Positions 34,971-44,143 of a DNA stretch of 64,000 bases are shown here, in pieces (position 1 is the stretch's first letter; every line of letters begins with the position of its first letter). The stretch covers positions 56,272 through 120,271 of the forward strand of contig CAKZPE010000015.1 in assembly GCA_937138495.1 (NCBI GenBank). Reading direction: 5' to 3'. The notes below the pieces were generated by a model. It saw only the letters and a program-made list of their open reading frames with translations. It was not told the origin of the DNA and ran no database searches. The position numbers and the translations under genes are program-made. Source of the DNA: an uncultured Oceanospirillaceae bacterium. GTDB lineage: Bacteria; Pseudomonadota; Gammaproteobacteria; Pseudomonadales; Balneatricaceae.

Positions 34971-37553
34971 GTGACTGATAATAATCACCACTCTGCCGGT
35001 GCGGGTGAACAGCCATCTGCTGAAGACATTGTTGCGCAGACGGATTCCGGGGCCCGGGCACCGGCCGGGGCTGCGAAAACCTTACTTTGGTCAGTGGCCC
35101 TGCTTTGGGCACTGTTCCAGCTATGGTACGCCTCGCCGCTGCCTTTCGTGTTTAATTTTGGCGTCATCAACGATACCCAGGCGCGGGCGATACATCTGAG
35201 CTTTGCTATCTTCCTGGCCTTTACGGCGTACCCGGCGCTGAGCCGCTCTCCCAAAGATTATATTCCGCTGCAGGACTGGGGCTTTGCACTGCTCGGCGCT
35301 TTCAGTGCCTTATATTTAGTGATCTTTCATGCGGAACTGGCTAACCGTGCCGGTGCGCCGGTCACCGCTGATCTGATTTTTGCTGTGGCCGGTATGCTGT
35401 TGCTGCTGGAAGCAACTCGCCGTGCCCTTGGGCCACCGCTGATGGTGGTGGCGGCGGTCTTTCTGGTTTATACCTTTGGCGGTCCGTACATGCCGGATGT
35501 TATCGCTCACAAAGGGGCCAGCCTGAATAAGACGATGTCACACCAGTGGCTGACTACCGAAGGGGTCTTTGGGGTGGCGCTGGGAGTATCGACCAGCTTC
35601 GTATTCCTGTTCGTGCTGTTTGGCGCGCTACTGGAAAAAGCCGGGGCCGGTAACTACTTCACTAAGGTGTCGTTCTCGTTGCTGGGCCATATGCGAGGCG
35701 GACCGGCGAAGGCCGCCGTGGTGTCGTCAGGCCTGAGCGGGCTGATCTCCGGTTCTTCTATTGCGAACGTGGTGACGACCGGTACCTTTACCATTCCGCT
35801 GATGAAGCGGGTAGGCTTTCCCGGCAGTAAAGCCGGTGCTGTGGAAGTGGCAGCTTCCACTAACGGTCAGCTAACACCGCCTATCATGGGGGCCGCAGCG
35901 TTCCTGATGGTGGAGTACGTGGGTATTCCCTATATCGATGTGATCCGCCATGCCATTTTGCCGGCACTGATCTCGTATATCGCGCTGATTTATATCGTTC
36001 ACCTTGAGGCGATGAAGGCCGGTATGCAGGGCTTACCGCGCCGTTATAAACCGACCCTGGCGCAGGCATTGCTGAGCTGGGCGGGGATTATTCTTGGCGT
36101 CTGTGTGTTGTCGATGGCGGTGTATTACGGTGTCGGCTGGACTAAGGATGTGATGGGGGCCTGGGCCAGCCCGATACTGGGTATCGGTATTCTGGCGGTG
36201 TATCTGGGCCTGCTGAAATTTTGTTCCGGTCATCCGGAACTGGAAATGGATGATCCTGATTCCCCGGTGGTTGAATTGCCGGAGCCCGGCCCGACCGTTA
36301 AGTCCGGTCTGTATTTTCTCTTGCCGGTTGTGGTGCTGGTTTGGTGCTTAACTGTAGAGCGCCTTTCGCCGGGGCTGTCGGCTTTCTGGGCGACTGTTTT
36401 TATGGTCTTCATTGTCCTGACGCATAAACCGATTAAAGCGTTTTACCGGGGTGAAACCGCTCTGGGGCAGCGGATTAAGCAGGGGGTGGATGATCTGCTT
36501 GAAGGGTTAGTGACCGGTTCCCGTAATATGATCGGTATCGGGGTGGCGACTGCCGCAGCGGGCATTGTTGTCGGCACGGTGACCCTGACAGGTATCGGTC
36601 TGGTGATGACTGAGTTTGTGGAGTTTATTTCCGGCGGTAATATCATTCTGATGCTGATTTTCACGGCGGTGATCAGCCTGATTCTGGGCATGGGCCTGCC
36701 CACCACGGCGAACTATATTGTGGTTTCGACCCTGATGGCACCGGTCATTGTGACGCTGGGAGCACAGAGTGGCTTAATCGTACCGCTGATTGCGGTTCAC
36801 CTGTTCGTGTTTTACTTCGGGATACTGGCGGATGATACACCACCGGTGGGGCTGGCAGCCTTTGCTGCGGCGGCAATCGCCCGCAGTGACCCGATTAAAA
36901 CCGGTATCCAGGGTTTCACCTATGATATCCGGACAGCGATCCTGCCGTTTATGTTTATCTTCAACACAGAGTTGCTGTTAATTGACATACAGGGGGTATT
37001 CCATCTGTTGATGGTGATTGTCAGCTCGGTGATTGCCATTCTGGTGTTTTCTGCCGCAACTCAGGGATTCTGGCTGGTGAAAACCCGCTGGTACGAAACC
37101 ATTATTCTGCTGCTGGTGGCATTTACCATGTTCCGGCCGGGTTTCTGGTGGGACGAAATTTACCCTCCGGTGCAAAGTGTTGCCGCGACAGAAATTGCCA
37201 CTGTGGTTGAGGCGTTGCCTGCTGATCAGAAACTCAGGCTGGCGGTGAGCGGTGAAACCATTGACGGTAATCTGGTCAGCAAGATTGTTGAATTGCCTAT
37301 ACCGGCGGCTGATACTGCCAGTGCCAGAGTTGAGGCTGCAGGCCTGTTCCTGCGGGAAGATGAAGGCAATGTCGTGGTTGATCAGGTGGGCTTTGGCAGC
37401 AATGCTGAGGCGGTGGGTATCGATTTTGACTGGCAAATTAACAGTATTGAAGTAACCGCTGACCGGCCGGCTAAGCAGCTGATGTTTATTCCTGCGCTGC
37501 TGGTGCTGTTTGGTTTGGGCTGGTTGCAGACCCGCCGTCGGAAACAGGGATAA
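34971..37553 (+). CDS. Fused TRAP transporter permease (DctQ-DctM type)
   Basis: 860 residues from GTG at 34971, with GGGGA upstream; an earlier GTG at 34926 is less likely. The N-terminal third is a small DctQ-like unit, followed by the large DctM-like unit with many membrane segments and the motifs GLSGLISGSSIANVVTTGTF, ASTNGQLTPPIMGAAAFLM and LILGMGLPTTANYIVVSTL. This fused form goes with TAXI binding proteins. It drives solute uptake with an ion gradient. A hydrophilic region of about 120 residues (roughly 735-845) precedes a last membrane helix; its role is unknown. Confidence 0.93.
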   Translation: MTDNNHHSAGAGEQPSAEDIVAQTDSGARAPAGAAKTLLWSVALLWALFQLWYASPLPFVFNFGVINDTQARAIHLSFAIFLAFTAYPALSRSPKDYIPLQDWGFALLGAFSALYLVIFHAELANRAGAPVTADLIFAVAGMLLLLEATRRALGPPLMVVAAVFLVYTFGGPYMPDVIAHKGASLNKTMSHQWLTTEGVFGVALGVSTSFVFLFVLFGALLEKAGAGNYFTKVSFSLLGHMRGGPAKAAVVSSGLSGLISGSSIANVVTTGTFTIPLMKRVGFPGSKAGAVEVAASTNGQLTPPIMGAAAFLMVEYVGIPYIDVIRHAILPALISYIALIYIVHLEAMKAGMQGLPRRYKPTLAQALLSWAGIILGVCVLSMAVYYGVGWTKDVMGAWASPILGIGILAVYLGLLKFCSGHPELEMDDPDSPVVELPEPGPTVKSGLYFLLPVVVLVWCLTVERLSPGLSAFWATVFMVFIVLTHKPIKAFYRGETALGQRIKQGVDDLLEGLVTGSRNMIGIGVATAAAGIVVGTVTLTGIGLVMTEFVEFISGGNIILMLIFTAVISLILGMGLPTTANYIVVSTLMAPVIVTLGAQSGLIVPLIAVHLFVFYFGILADDTPPVGLAAFAAAAIARSDPIKTGIQGFTYDIRTAILPFMFIFNTELLLIDIQGVFHLLMVIVSSVIAILVFSAATQGFWLVKTRWYETIILLLVAFTMFRPGFWWDEIYPPVQSVAATEIATVVEALPADQKLRLAVSGETIDGNLVSKIVELPIPAADTASARVEAAGLFLREDEGNVVVDQVGFGSNAEAVGIDFDWQINSIEVTADRPAKQLMFIPALLVLFGLGWLQTRRRKQG

Positions 37554-37559
37554 TTATCT

Positions 37560-37985
37560 ATGTATAAGAAATTACTGGTTGCAGTGGATCTGCAGGATGC
37601 CAAAGGTACAGAAGCGACGTTGCTGGCGTTGAATGACTATGTCGCCCCGGGCATGGAGGTGGAACTGCTGGCGGTTCTGCCGGGCTTTAAAATGCCGCTG
37701 GTGGCCTCGTATTTCCCGGAGGATATGGTTAAGCAGGCGCTGGATACGATGCGGGCAGAACTGACCCGGCTGTCAGATACGTTTCTTGTTAAAGAGATGA
37801 ATGTATCGGTCTGGGTGACTGCCGGCAAAGTGCCAAAACGGATCGTGGCCCGGGCAGAGGACATTGACGCCGATCTGATTTTAATCCGTGCACTTAAACA
37901 TGGGCGCATGGAAAAAATGATGATGGGCTCCGTCACGGCGAAAGTGGTTCAGACCGCCGACCGTTCGGTGCTGGTCATTCGCTGA
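37560..37985 (+). CDS. Universal stress protein (UspA family)
   Basis: 141 residues with the UspA fold: YKKLLVAVDLQDAKGTEATLLAL at the N-terminus and, at the C-terminus, MMGSVTAKVVQTADRSVLVIR, which contains the ATP-binding G-S(V)-T/A region of ATP-binding members. It begins 6 bp after the TRAP permease stop, so it is in the same operon. UspA proteins next to TRAP transporters (for example TeaD with the ectoine transporter) are thought to tune transport; a similar role is likely here. Confidence 0.9.
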   Translation: MYKKLLVAVDLQDAKGTEATLLALNDYVAPGMEVELLAVLPGFKMPLVASYFPEDMVKQALDTMRAELTRLSDTFLVKEMNVSVWVTAGKVPKRIVARAEDIDADLILIRALKHGRMEKMMMGSVTAKVVQTADRSVLVIR

Positions 37986-38010
37986 GCGATTGGCTTATTT
38001 GCCCTGTTAA

Positions 38011-38035
38011 AAAGCCGGTTTTTACCGGCTTTTTT
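38011..38035 (+). terminator. Terminator of the TAXI-TRAP-usp operon
   Basis: AGCCGGT and ACCGGCT arms around a short T-rich loop, followed by TTTTTT. Confidence 0.85.
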
Positions 38036-38127
38036 GGTATTTATGGTTTCTGTAGCCAGTTTTTTACACATTAATCAGGGTTTCATCCGGCCCGGCTGTG
38101 GCATCAGTATCAACTCTTTGCTATGTT

Positions 38128-38146
38128 AATGATAATTATTATCATT
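38128..38146. promoter_or_regulatory. Fur box
   Basis: AATGATAATTATTATCATT is a perfect 9-1-9 palindrome and contains the exact 7-1-7 Fur core TGATAAT-T-ATTATCA. It ends 29 bp before the start of the ferritin-like gene, well placed for iron-dependent repression of the two-gene operon. Confidence 0.88.
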
Positions 38147-38175
38147 ATTGTTAAGTGTGTGGTGGTACAGATTCT

Positions 38176-38664
38176 ATGAATTCCCTTAACCGTATTGAGG
38201 CGTATCCTCAGCCGGATTACCGGCAGGATCTTGTGATAGAGGCGCTGCAGAAAGCGGCTCAGAATGAACTGCTGACCTGCAGCCTGTATCGTCAGGTAAA
38301 ATCTGCCGAGCTGGATGAAGCCCGGCTGGGGTTCCGTGATCTTGCTTACTCTGCTTATGAAGAGGATTTGAGTCACTTTCTGACGCTTCAGGAGTGTATT
38401 CGCGTATTACAGGAACATCCGGACGGGCATGACGCACCAAGCTATCAGTTGGCGCTGTTACCGCCGGATACTGATACATCCTGCTGTTTGCTGGGACAGA
38501 TCGAGAAAGCAGAAAAAACCTCTATCTATTATCAGCAAGCTATCTGTGCGATGACGATCGGTTACAACTATAAGGTGTTCGATCTGGCGTATGCACTTCT
38601 CAATGAGAATATTCAGCATAATCTGCTGGTGCAGGAGTATCTCAGCGGGTCGGTGACACAATGA
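38176..38664 (+). CDS. Ferritin-like helical protein, Fur-controlled
   Basis: 162 residues from ATG at 38176. All-helical, with four helices spaced as in the ferritin-like superfamily: LVIEALQKAAQNELLTCSLYRQV, AYEEDLSHFLTLQECI, LLGQIEKAEKTSIYYQQAI and ALLNENIQHNLLVQEYL. Acidic and His residues lie in ExxxH spacing (EDLSH and ENIQH) rather than the ExxH of true ferritins, so iron oxidation is uncertain. Its stop overlaps the start of the membrane-protein gene (ATGA), indicating coupling. A Fur box lies immediately upstream. A role in metal handling or delivery to the membrane partner is inferred. Confidence 0.65.
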   Translation: MNSLNRIEAYPQPDYRQDLVIEALQKAAQNELLTCSLYRQVKSAELDEARLGFRDLAYSAYEEDLSHFLTLQECIRVLQEHPDGHDAPSYQLALLPPDTDTSCCLLGQIEKAEKTSIYYQQAICAMTIGYNYKVFDLAYALLNENIQHNLLVQEYLSGSVTQ

Positions 38665-39863
38665 ATGCGGTAAGTGCCGTCGCCGGACGATTCTGGCAAC
38701 GGCCGTTGCCGGTTTCAAAAGGTGCCCTGTTTACCCTGCTTGCAGCAGGTGCACTGGGGGTCGGCTGGGTACAGGGAGCGGTGAATAATGAACTGCTGTG
38801 GCTGGTTGTCAGCACCCTGAGTGATGCCTATCTGGCGGTCAGTGTATTTGTCGCTCTTTCCCTGTTGCTGATTTATTCTGCTCAGCATTATCTGGGGGCT
38901 GACCTGATTGGCTATCTGAACAGTCACCGTCAGTTACAGGTGCCGATAGCTGCTGTACTGGGTGTGTTGCCGGGCTGTGGCGGCGCGATCATCGTCGTGA
39001 CGCAGTTTGTTCATGGCCGGGTTGGGTTTGCAGCTCTGGTAACGGTGTTGATATCCACCATGGGCGATGCCAGTTTTCTGCTGCTGGCCCGTGAGCCACA
39101 GACCGCACTGCTGGTCTTAATTGTTTCGCTGGGGGCAGGGGTATTATTTGGTTATCTCATTCAGGCGATACATGGCGAGAGCTTTCTGCGCCCGGAATTG
39201 CCGCAGAATGCGCATCAGGTGACGGTGCCCTGCAGCCTGACCCAGGGAGCAGTGCCCGCATCCTTATCCTGGATGTGGCGGTTGCTGTTATTGCCCGGGT
39301 TGGTTCTGGGAGTTCTGGCGGCGTTTCAGGTGGAACCGGACAGCTTATTCGGTCAGTGGAGCGCGTATCATCCGGCGACCTGGCTGGGATTCTGCGGGGC
39401 TGTGGTAAGCCTGCTGTTATGGTTCAGTCAGCCGGCGAATTACAGCTGGGCCGTGGCCCATACGGATGTTGAACATAACCCGCACCGGCTGGTGGATATG
39501 GTCGCCAGTGAAACCAGCTTTGTTACCTCCTGGGTGATTGCCGGATTCCTTTGTTTTGAACTGTTGGTGTATTTCACCGGTTTTGATCTGCAGAGCCTGT
39601 TCAGCAGCCTGGGTTACCTGACAGTTTTGCTGGCGGTTGCGGTCGGTTTTATACCTGGTTGTGGCCCGCAGATTATCATGACGACGCTCTATTTACAGGG
39701 AATCGTGCCCTTATCTGCTCAGCTGGCAAATGCTATCGGTAATGACGGAGATGCCCTGTTTCCGGCGCTGGCGCTGGCGCCGAAAGCGTCGCTGTATGCC
39801 ACGGTTTACAGCGCCATTCCGGCGCTGTTGGTGGGGTATGTTGCGTTTGGGTTGGGTTACTAG
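38661..39863 (+). CDS. Multi-pass membrane protein, putative metal transporter (PF11449-like)
   Basis: 400 residues with about ten hydrophobic segments. Two halves carry matching motifs: GVLPGCGGAIIVVTQF followed by ISTMGDASFLLLAREP, and GFIPGCGPQIIMTTLY followed by IGNDGDALFPALALAP. The PGCG loop and later (M/N)GD A repeat as an internal duplication typical of transporters. It resembles proteins annotated 'putative manganese transporter' or '10TM heavy-metal exporter'. Cys in each PGCG and Asp in each GD are candidate metal ligands. It is translationally coupled to the ferritin-like gene behind a Fur box. Direction and metal are not known. Confidence 0.75.
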   Translation: MNAVSAVAGRFWQRPLPVSKGALFTLLAAGALGVGWVQGAVNNELLWLVVSTLSDAYLAVSVFVALSLLLIYSAQHYLGADLIGYLNSHRQLQVPIAAVLGVLPGCGGAIIVVTQFVHGRVGFAALVTVLISTMGDASFLLLAREPQTALLVLIVSLGAGVLFGYLIQAIHGESFLRPELPQNAHQVTVPCSLTQGAVPASLSWMWRLLLLPGLVLGVLAAFQVEPDSLFGQWSAYHPATWLGFCGAVVSLLLWFSQPANYSWAVAHTDVEHNPHRLVDMVASETSFVTSWVIAGFLCFELLVYFTGFDLQSLFSSLGYLTVLLAVAVGFIPGCGPQIIMTTLYLQGIVPLSAQLANAIGNDGDALFPALALAPKASLYATVYSAIPALLVGYVAFGLGY

Positions 39864-39887
39864 CCCGAGCGATTCATCTGGCTTGGC

Positions 39888-40784
39888 TCAACTTTCGTGA
39901 TAGCCGCCCAGGTGTCGGATGTTTTCTTCAAACCGATTAATGTTGCCGACCATTTCCTGGCTGCCAATGGAGACACATTCTGCCAGCAGTGCCTCCATCA
40001 GTGCGATGGATGACGTCAGTGTCGGGAAAAAATGGGGCGTATCGTTATTCAGGGAGAACGTAATTTCTGCACCACTGGCAATCGGTGAACGCAGACTGTC
40101 GGTGATGGCAATGATTTTTGCGCCGGCGTTACGGGCTATGCTGATCGCCTGAACGGTTTCTGTGGTGTAAGGCTCAAAGCAGAACGCGACGACCACGTCA
40201 TCCTGACGAATCTCCCCAAGCTCACTGAGCAGAGTACCCTGATAACCCCGGATCAGCTGTATATGCGGGAAGGCAATGCTGCCTACATAGGTAAAGTGGT
40301 AGGCGCAGGTAAAGGTATCCCGAAACCCGAGTGCGAATACTTTCCGGGCGTTTATCACCAGCGGGGCCGCCTGTTGCAGCTTATTACGGGTATCCTCCTG
40401 AAAGAGCTGCTCCAGATTACTGAATGCCGAATCAGCAAATTCAAAGAATACTTTGTTTTCCGGGCTGTTACTGGCCATATCCTGCAAGTACTGCGCACGG
40501 TCGCTGAAGTAAGAGGCTGGCTGGCGGGTGTTGACGGCCACCTGAAACAGCTGTCGGAAGCTGTCGTAGCGTTCAAAGCCAACGGATTTTGCCAGCCGGG
40601 TCAGAGTTGAAGGCGTGACACCGGCTACCTCTGCGCTCTTGCGGATTGACAGCAGAGCAACGTTTACAGGCTGCTCAAGTACGTAATCAGCAGCTTTTTT
40701 TAACTGGGGAGTCAATTGAGGATACTGTGCTGAGATTTCTTTCAGGGCGCTGTTGGCGTCCGCAATCCGGTTTGTCGTGTTCAT
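39888..40784 (-). CDS. MurR/RpiR-family transcriptional regulator
   Basis: 298 residues. N-terminal RpiR helix-turn-helix (LKKAADYVLEQPVNVALLSIRKSAEVAGVTPSTLTRLAKSVGFERYDSFRQLF) and a C-terminal SIS domain that would bind a phosphosugar or related ligand (VFALGFRDTFTCAYHFTY; DDVVVAFCFEPYTTETVQ; IIAITDSLRSPIA). It is divergent from the 3-hydroxyacyl-CoA dehydrogenase gene with 372 bp between starts, so it may control that operon. The ligand cannot be told from sequence. Confidence 0.9.
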   Translation of the reverse strand: MNTTNRIADANSALKEISAQYPQLTPQLKKAADYVLEQPVNVALLSIRKSAEVAGVTPSTLTRLAKSVGFERYDSFRQLFQVAVNTRQPASYFSDRAQYLQDMASNSPENKVFFEFADSAFSNLEQLFQEDTRNKLQQAAPLVINARKVFALGFRDTFTCAYHFTYVGSIAFPHIQLIRGYQGTLLSELGEIRQDDVVVAFCFEPYTTETVQAISIARNAGAKIIAITDSLRSPIASGAEITFSLNNDTPHFFPTLTSSIALMEALLAECVSIGSQEMVGNINRFEENIRHLGGYHES

Positions 40785-41156
40785 GGCAGTGCTGTTCTCG
40801 CAAAAGAATTCGGACGGTTTACTAAACTGAACGGCTTCTGTACTCAGGGCGTGGCGGCGTTGCCGAATGTATGTGCCCGTTTCGCACAGATTGACTGGAT
40901 TTTACCTAATTAACAGACAATAAAACACCGGTGATACATTTGTCCTATTTTTGATATACAAATGTGGATTGTCCGGGAACGGTTATATTCAGGTGCATTT
41001 TGGGACTGTTTCGGACGGCCTGGAATATTTGGTTGTGCTGCAGTATAAGCCAGACAGCAGGATGCAAACATAATCGCCTACCTTCAGAGGGGATTGTCGC
41101 CGCCGGGCGGCAATGCCTAAATAGATCTTTTAAACGCAGTAAGAGTGAATACAGCC
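40785..41156. other. 372-bp gap between divergent RpiR and dehydrogenase genes
   Basis: No gene seen. An imperfect inverted repeat (ATTGTCGCC at 41093-41101 against GGCGGCAAT at 41106-41114) lies about 45 bp before the dehydrogenase start and might be an operator or leader hairpin. Confidence 0.35.
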
Positions 41157-42008
41157 ATGACAATAACAACGATGGGCGTGGTTGGCGCCGGTCAGATGGG
41201 GGCAGGTATTGCCCAGGTTGCGGCAACTGCCGGTTTGCCGGTGGTTCTGTGTGACCTGAATGAAGAAGCACTGGCGCGGGGCCGGGCCAGCATCAGTAGC
41301 AGCCTGTCCCGGATGGTTAAAAAAGAAAAAATCAGCCAGACAGATGCTGAGGCAGCGCTGGCACTGATCAGCGTGACCACGGATATTGCCGGGCTGGCGG
41401 ATGTGGATATCGTTGTGGAAGCCGCCAGTGAAGACGAAGCCATTAAGGCGAAGATCTTTGCCGGGCTGGATACGGTCTGCAAGCCTGAAGCGATTCTGGC
41501 CACGAACACATCCTCAATTTCTATTACCCGGATTGCCGCCGGCACACAACGGCCGGGGCAGGTAATCGGTATGCACTTCATGAATCCGGTGCCGATGATG
41601 CAGCTGGTGGAAGTCATCCGTGCCCTGCAAACGGAAGATGCTGTGTTCAATACCGTGCAGACGCTGGCCGAGAAGCTGGGCAAGGTGCCGGTCGATGTGA
41701 AAGATGCTCCGGGCTTTGTGGCTAACCGGATTTTGCTGCCGATGCTGAATGAAGCGATGTTTTGCCTGCATGAAGGGCTGGCGTCAGCGGAAGAAATCGA
41801 CACCGTTATGCATCTGGGGATGAGTCATCCGATGGGGCCGCTGGCACTGGCTGATCTGATCGGTCTGGATACCTGCCTTAGCATTATGAATGTTCTTTAC
41901 GACAGTTTTAAAGATTCCAAGTACCGTCCGTGTCCGCTATTGGTGCAAATGGTGGATGCCGGCTATCTGGGCCGTAAAACCGGCCGGGGGTTCTTTAGCT
42001 ATGAATAG
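41157..42008 (+). CDS. 3-hydroxyacyl-CoA (3-hydroxybutyryl-CoA) dehydrogenase
   Basis: 283 residues from ATG at 41157 (GTG at 41145 is possible). NAD-binding N-terminus GVVGAGQMGAGIAQVAATAG and dehydrogenase motifs EAASEDEAIKAKIFAGLD, ATNTSSISITRIAAGTQRPGQVIGMHFMNPVPMMQLVEVIR (catalytic His in GMHFMNP) and LGMSHPMGPLALADLIGLDT. Size and sequence are those of single-domain 3-hydroxybutyryl-CoA dehydrogenases, which interconvert 3-hydroxybutyryl-CoA and acetoacetyl-CoA. Its last 8 bases overlap the enoyl-CoA hydratase start, so the two successive steps of short-chain acyl-CoA oxidation are made together. Confidence 0.92.
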   Translation: MTITTMGVVGAGQMGAGIAQVAATAGLPVVLCDLNEEALARGRASISSSLSRMVKKEKISQTDAEAALALISVTTDIAGLADVDIVVEAASEDEAIKAKIFAGLDTVCKPEAILATNTSSISITRIAAGTQRPGQVIGMHFMNPVPMMQLVEVIRALQTEDAVFNTVQTLAEKLGKVPVDVKDAPGFVANRILLPMLNEAMFCLHEGLASAEEIDTVMHLGMSHPMGPLALADLIGLDTCLSIMNVLYDSFKDSKYRPCPLLVQMVDAGYLGRKTGRGFFSYE

Positions 42009-42828
42009 TCAGGTACCGGTTTGTTTAGCTCAAGTAACAGAGGAAACAGCGCACTGGCAAAATATTTTGCTGGAGCAGCACGCTGATGGAATCTGCCAGC
42101 TGACAATTAACCGGCCGAAAGTGCTGAATGCACTCAACGCAGAGATTCTGGCAGAGCTTGATCAGGCGCTGAATCTGGTGGCGAAGGCGAATGATGTCAG
42201 GGTACTGCTGATCACCGGTGCCGGTGAAAAGGCATTCGTGGCCGGGGCAGACATCGCTCATATGAAGCAGCTTACTGCACTGGAAGGTAAGTATTTTGCT
42301 GAACAGGGCATGGCGGTATTCCGTAAGCTGGAAAATCTGCCGGTGCCGGTGATCGCTTTGGTGAACGGCTATGCCCTTGGTGGCGGCTGTGAACTGGCGA
42401 TGAGCTGTGACTTCATTCTGGCGGCGGAAAATGCCCGCTTTGGCCAGCCGGAAGTAAATCTCGGGGTTACACCGGGCTTTGGCGGCAGCCAGCGCCTGAC
42501 CCGTCTGGTGGGCCGTGGCATGGCAATGGAGCTGCTGACCACTGGCCGCATGATGAATGCTGATGAGGCCCTGCAAAGAGGGCTGGCGAACCATGTTTAT
42601 CCACAGGCAGACTTGCTGGATGAAGGGGTTAAGCTTGCGGGACAGATTGCCACGAAGAGCCGGACCGCCGTGCAACTGACCAAACAACTGGTTCAGCGTG
42701 GCCAGGACCTGGATCTGGATAATGCCTGCGTGATGGAAAGTGACGTATTCGGCCTGAGCTTTTCAACCCCGGACCGGGAAGAGGGTATGGCAGCATTTCT
42801 GGAAGGGCGCAAGCCTGAATTCAGTTGA
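42001..42828 (+). CDS. Enoyl-CoA hydratase (crotonase family)
   Basis: 275 residues from ATG at 42001, which overlaps the upstream stop by 8 bases; a longer in-frame extension into the dehydrogenase gene is not likely. Crotonase features: ITGAGEKAFVAGADIAHM and VNGYALGGGCELAMSCDFILAAENARFGQPEVNLGVTPGFGGSQRL, the latter with the two catalytic Glu regions. It hydrates short-chain 2-enoyl-CoA. With the preceding dehydrogenase it forms two steps of butyryl/crotonyl-CoA metabolism. No thiolase is in the window. Confidence 0.93.
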   Translation: MNSQVPVCLAQVTEETAHWQNILLEQHADGICQLTINRPKVLNALNAEILAELDQALNLVAKANDVRVLLITGAGEKAFVAGADIAHMKQLTALEGKYFAEQGMAVFRKLENLPVPVIALVNGYALGGGCELAMSCDFILAAENARFGQPEVNLGVTPGFGGSQRLTRLVGRGMAMELLTTGRMMNADEALQRGLANHVYPQADLLDEGVKLAGQIATKSRTAVQLTKQLVQRGQDLDLDNACVMESDVFGLSFSTPDREEGMAAFLEGRKPEFS

Positions 42829-42840
42829 GTTGAATTGGTA

Positions 42841-42871
42841 AAAAAGGGCAGTTTGATTGCTGCCCGTTTTT
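42841..42871. terminator. Bidirectional terminator between hydratase gene and tailocin
   Basis: GGGCAG (42846-42851) pairs with CTGCCC (42860-42865), A-run before and TTTTT after. It can end both the hydratase transcript and the minus-strand tail transcript. Confidence 0.85.
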
Positions 42872-42875
42872 AGTT

Positions 42876-43574
42876 TCAGAGATGGAAAATGTTGCGGAGT
42901 TTCTGAATGGTTTTAGTTACTAGGTTTGATTCAGAGGTTTGCTGAGACTGTTGTTGTGTTGTTAAAGCTTTCAGTTCTTCATTCAGCGAAGCTTTGAACT
43001 GCTTCAGGATGGGTTCTAGGTCAGCGATATTACTCGCCGTGCGGATTTGAATTTTTGCATCGGCTATAAGACCGTCAATAACTGCCAATTGCATCGCGTG
43101 TCTTTCAGCTTTATCTCGTTGCTTGCTAGCCAGCATGGCAACACTTTCATTGCGGTCACGTTTTTGTGCTTCAATTTGAACTATCTGCTGATCTGTTAAT
43201 GATCCTTTGCCGGAAAGAAGACGTTCGGCTCGTTCGGTTTTATTAGCCCAACTTATAATTTCATAATGATCAGGATGATCGGATATAGATTGCCGAATCC
43301 CGTTGGCAAATGTTTTTATAGAGTTAACTGCTTTATGCTGAGCGTCCTGAAACTCTTTTGTAGTATCAAAGAGTACAATATCATTTTCAAGGTATTCGTA
43401 AGCCCTCAGGGGGACCGGTTGTCCCTTAGAATCACTGACGATTCTTTTTCCTTCGGATTGTGCTGTTAATAGCTTTGTGTATTGTTCTTGTGATATTTCC
43501 ACGGCTCCTGGGAGCCCTTTTCCTACTTCAGTTTCGCGTACGTAAAATCCACCATTCCACCAAAAAGTATTCAT
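42876..43574 (-). CDS. Tail-fibre assembly-like protein B
   Basis: 232 residues, directly after tail-fibre gene B (2 bp apart). Starts NTFWWNGGFYVRETEVG and later has a long charged coiled-coil-like part with ISWANKTERAERLLSGKGSLTDQQIVQIEAQKRDRNESVAML. That middle resembles the corresponding part of assembly protein A (VGWAEKARRAERAIAGMGT...), which supports a shared function: folding or trimerisation of the cognate fibre. The N-terminal half differs. Codon use is more AT-rich than the tail core genes, common for exchangeable host-range modules. It is the last gene of the tail operon. Confidence 0.65.
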   Translation of the reverse strand: MNTFWWNGGFYVRETEVGKGLPGAVEISQEQYTKLLTAQSEGKRIVSDSKGQPVPLRAYEYLENDIVLFDTTKEFQDAQHKAVNSIKTFANGIRQSISDHPDHYEIISWANKTERAERLLSGKGSLTDQQIVQIEAQKRDRNESVAMLASKQRDKAERHAMQLAVIDGLIADAKIQIRTASNIADLEPILKQFKASLNEELKALTTQQQSQQTSESNLVTKTIQKLRNIFHL

Positions 43575-43576
43575 GA

Positions 43577-44143
43577 TTAATATCCTATCGCAATAAAACT
43601 GATGCTTGAGTCACTGCCATAAGTGTTTGAGTCGTAATCCATTTCCACGGTAAAGCCCGTTGGGGAAATTGATTCTTTTCGTACTAACACTTCTATTGTG
43701 CCGCTGATGGCTGTTTTCCTTATCCATTGGCAACCTATGTGAAAAACTTCATTTTCAAAGGCTAACGGGAAAACTATTGGGTGGCCGGTGTTATTAATAG
43801 CAATATTGTCTGCCCGTCCCCATTGAATGGTTAAGCCACCTGGAAGCTTTTGATAACCGTTTAGTGAGTTCAGACGTTCGAAGGATGGTAAATCCGGTAA
43901 GTCACCTTCTGACAGACCTTTTGAGCTATTTGATATTAAAGTGTTTATTGCTGTTGACAGTTGATTATCTTGTAGCTCATCGGGAGTTAGCCCTGCGCTG
44001 GATATAACATTTAGCAGTTCGTCAAACACCATATTCTGATAGACCGCAGAGTCTTTACTTGGTGGAATATTATTGACCGGGTCACCGTCGGTGAATTTGC
44101 CGTTATGAAGTCGGGCACCGGCGTCGGATGTTGGGTAATCCAT
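43577..44143 (-). CDS. Tail fibre protein B (short)
   Basis: 188 residues from ATG at 44143, chosen because CAGGAG precedes it and because MDYPTSDAGARL aligns with the start of fibre A; the open frame runs further up. The first ~45 residues are nearly identical to fibre A and would attach it to the baseplate. The remainder is different, ending in a beta-rich domain (LTIQWGRADNIAINNTG; GFTVEMDYDSNTYGSDSSISFIAIGY) of the kind found at fibre tips (gp53-like receptor-binding fold). It would determine target-cell choice. Its size is small for a fibre. Confidence 0.72.
   Translation of the reverse strand: MDYPTSDAGARLHNGKFTDGDPVNNIPPSKDSAVYQNMVFDELLNVISSAGLTPDELQDNQLSTAINTLISNSSKGLSEGDLPDLPSFERLNSLNGYQKLPGGLTIQWGRADNIAINNTGHPIVFPLAFENEVFHIGCQWIRKTAISGTIEVLVRKESISPTGFTVEMDYDSNTYGSDSSISFIAIGY
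44022..44143 (-). repeat. Fibre N-terminus repeat, copy B
   Basis: 122 bp at the start of fibre B that match 45595-45716 at the start of fibre A with 16 differences in my hand alignment (about 87% identity). The shared part encodes the attachment end; identity stops sharply beyond it. Confidence 0.8.
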
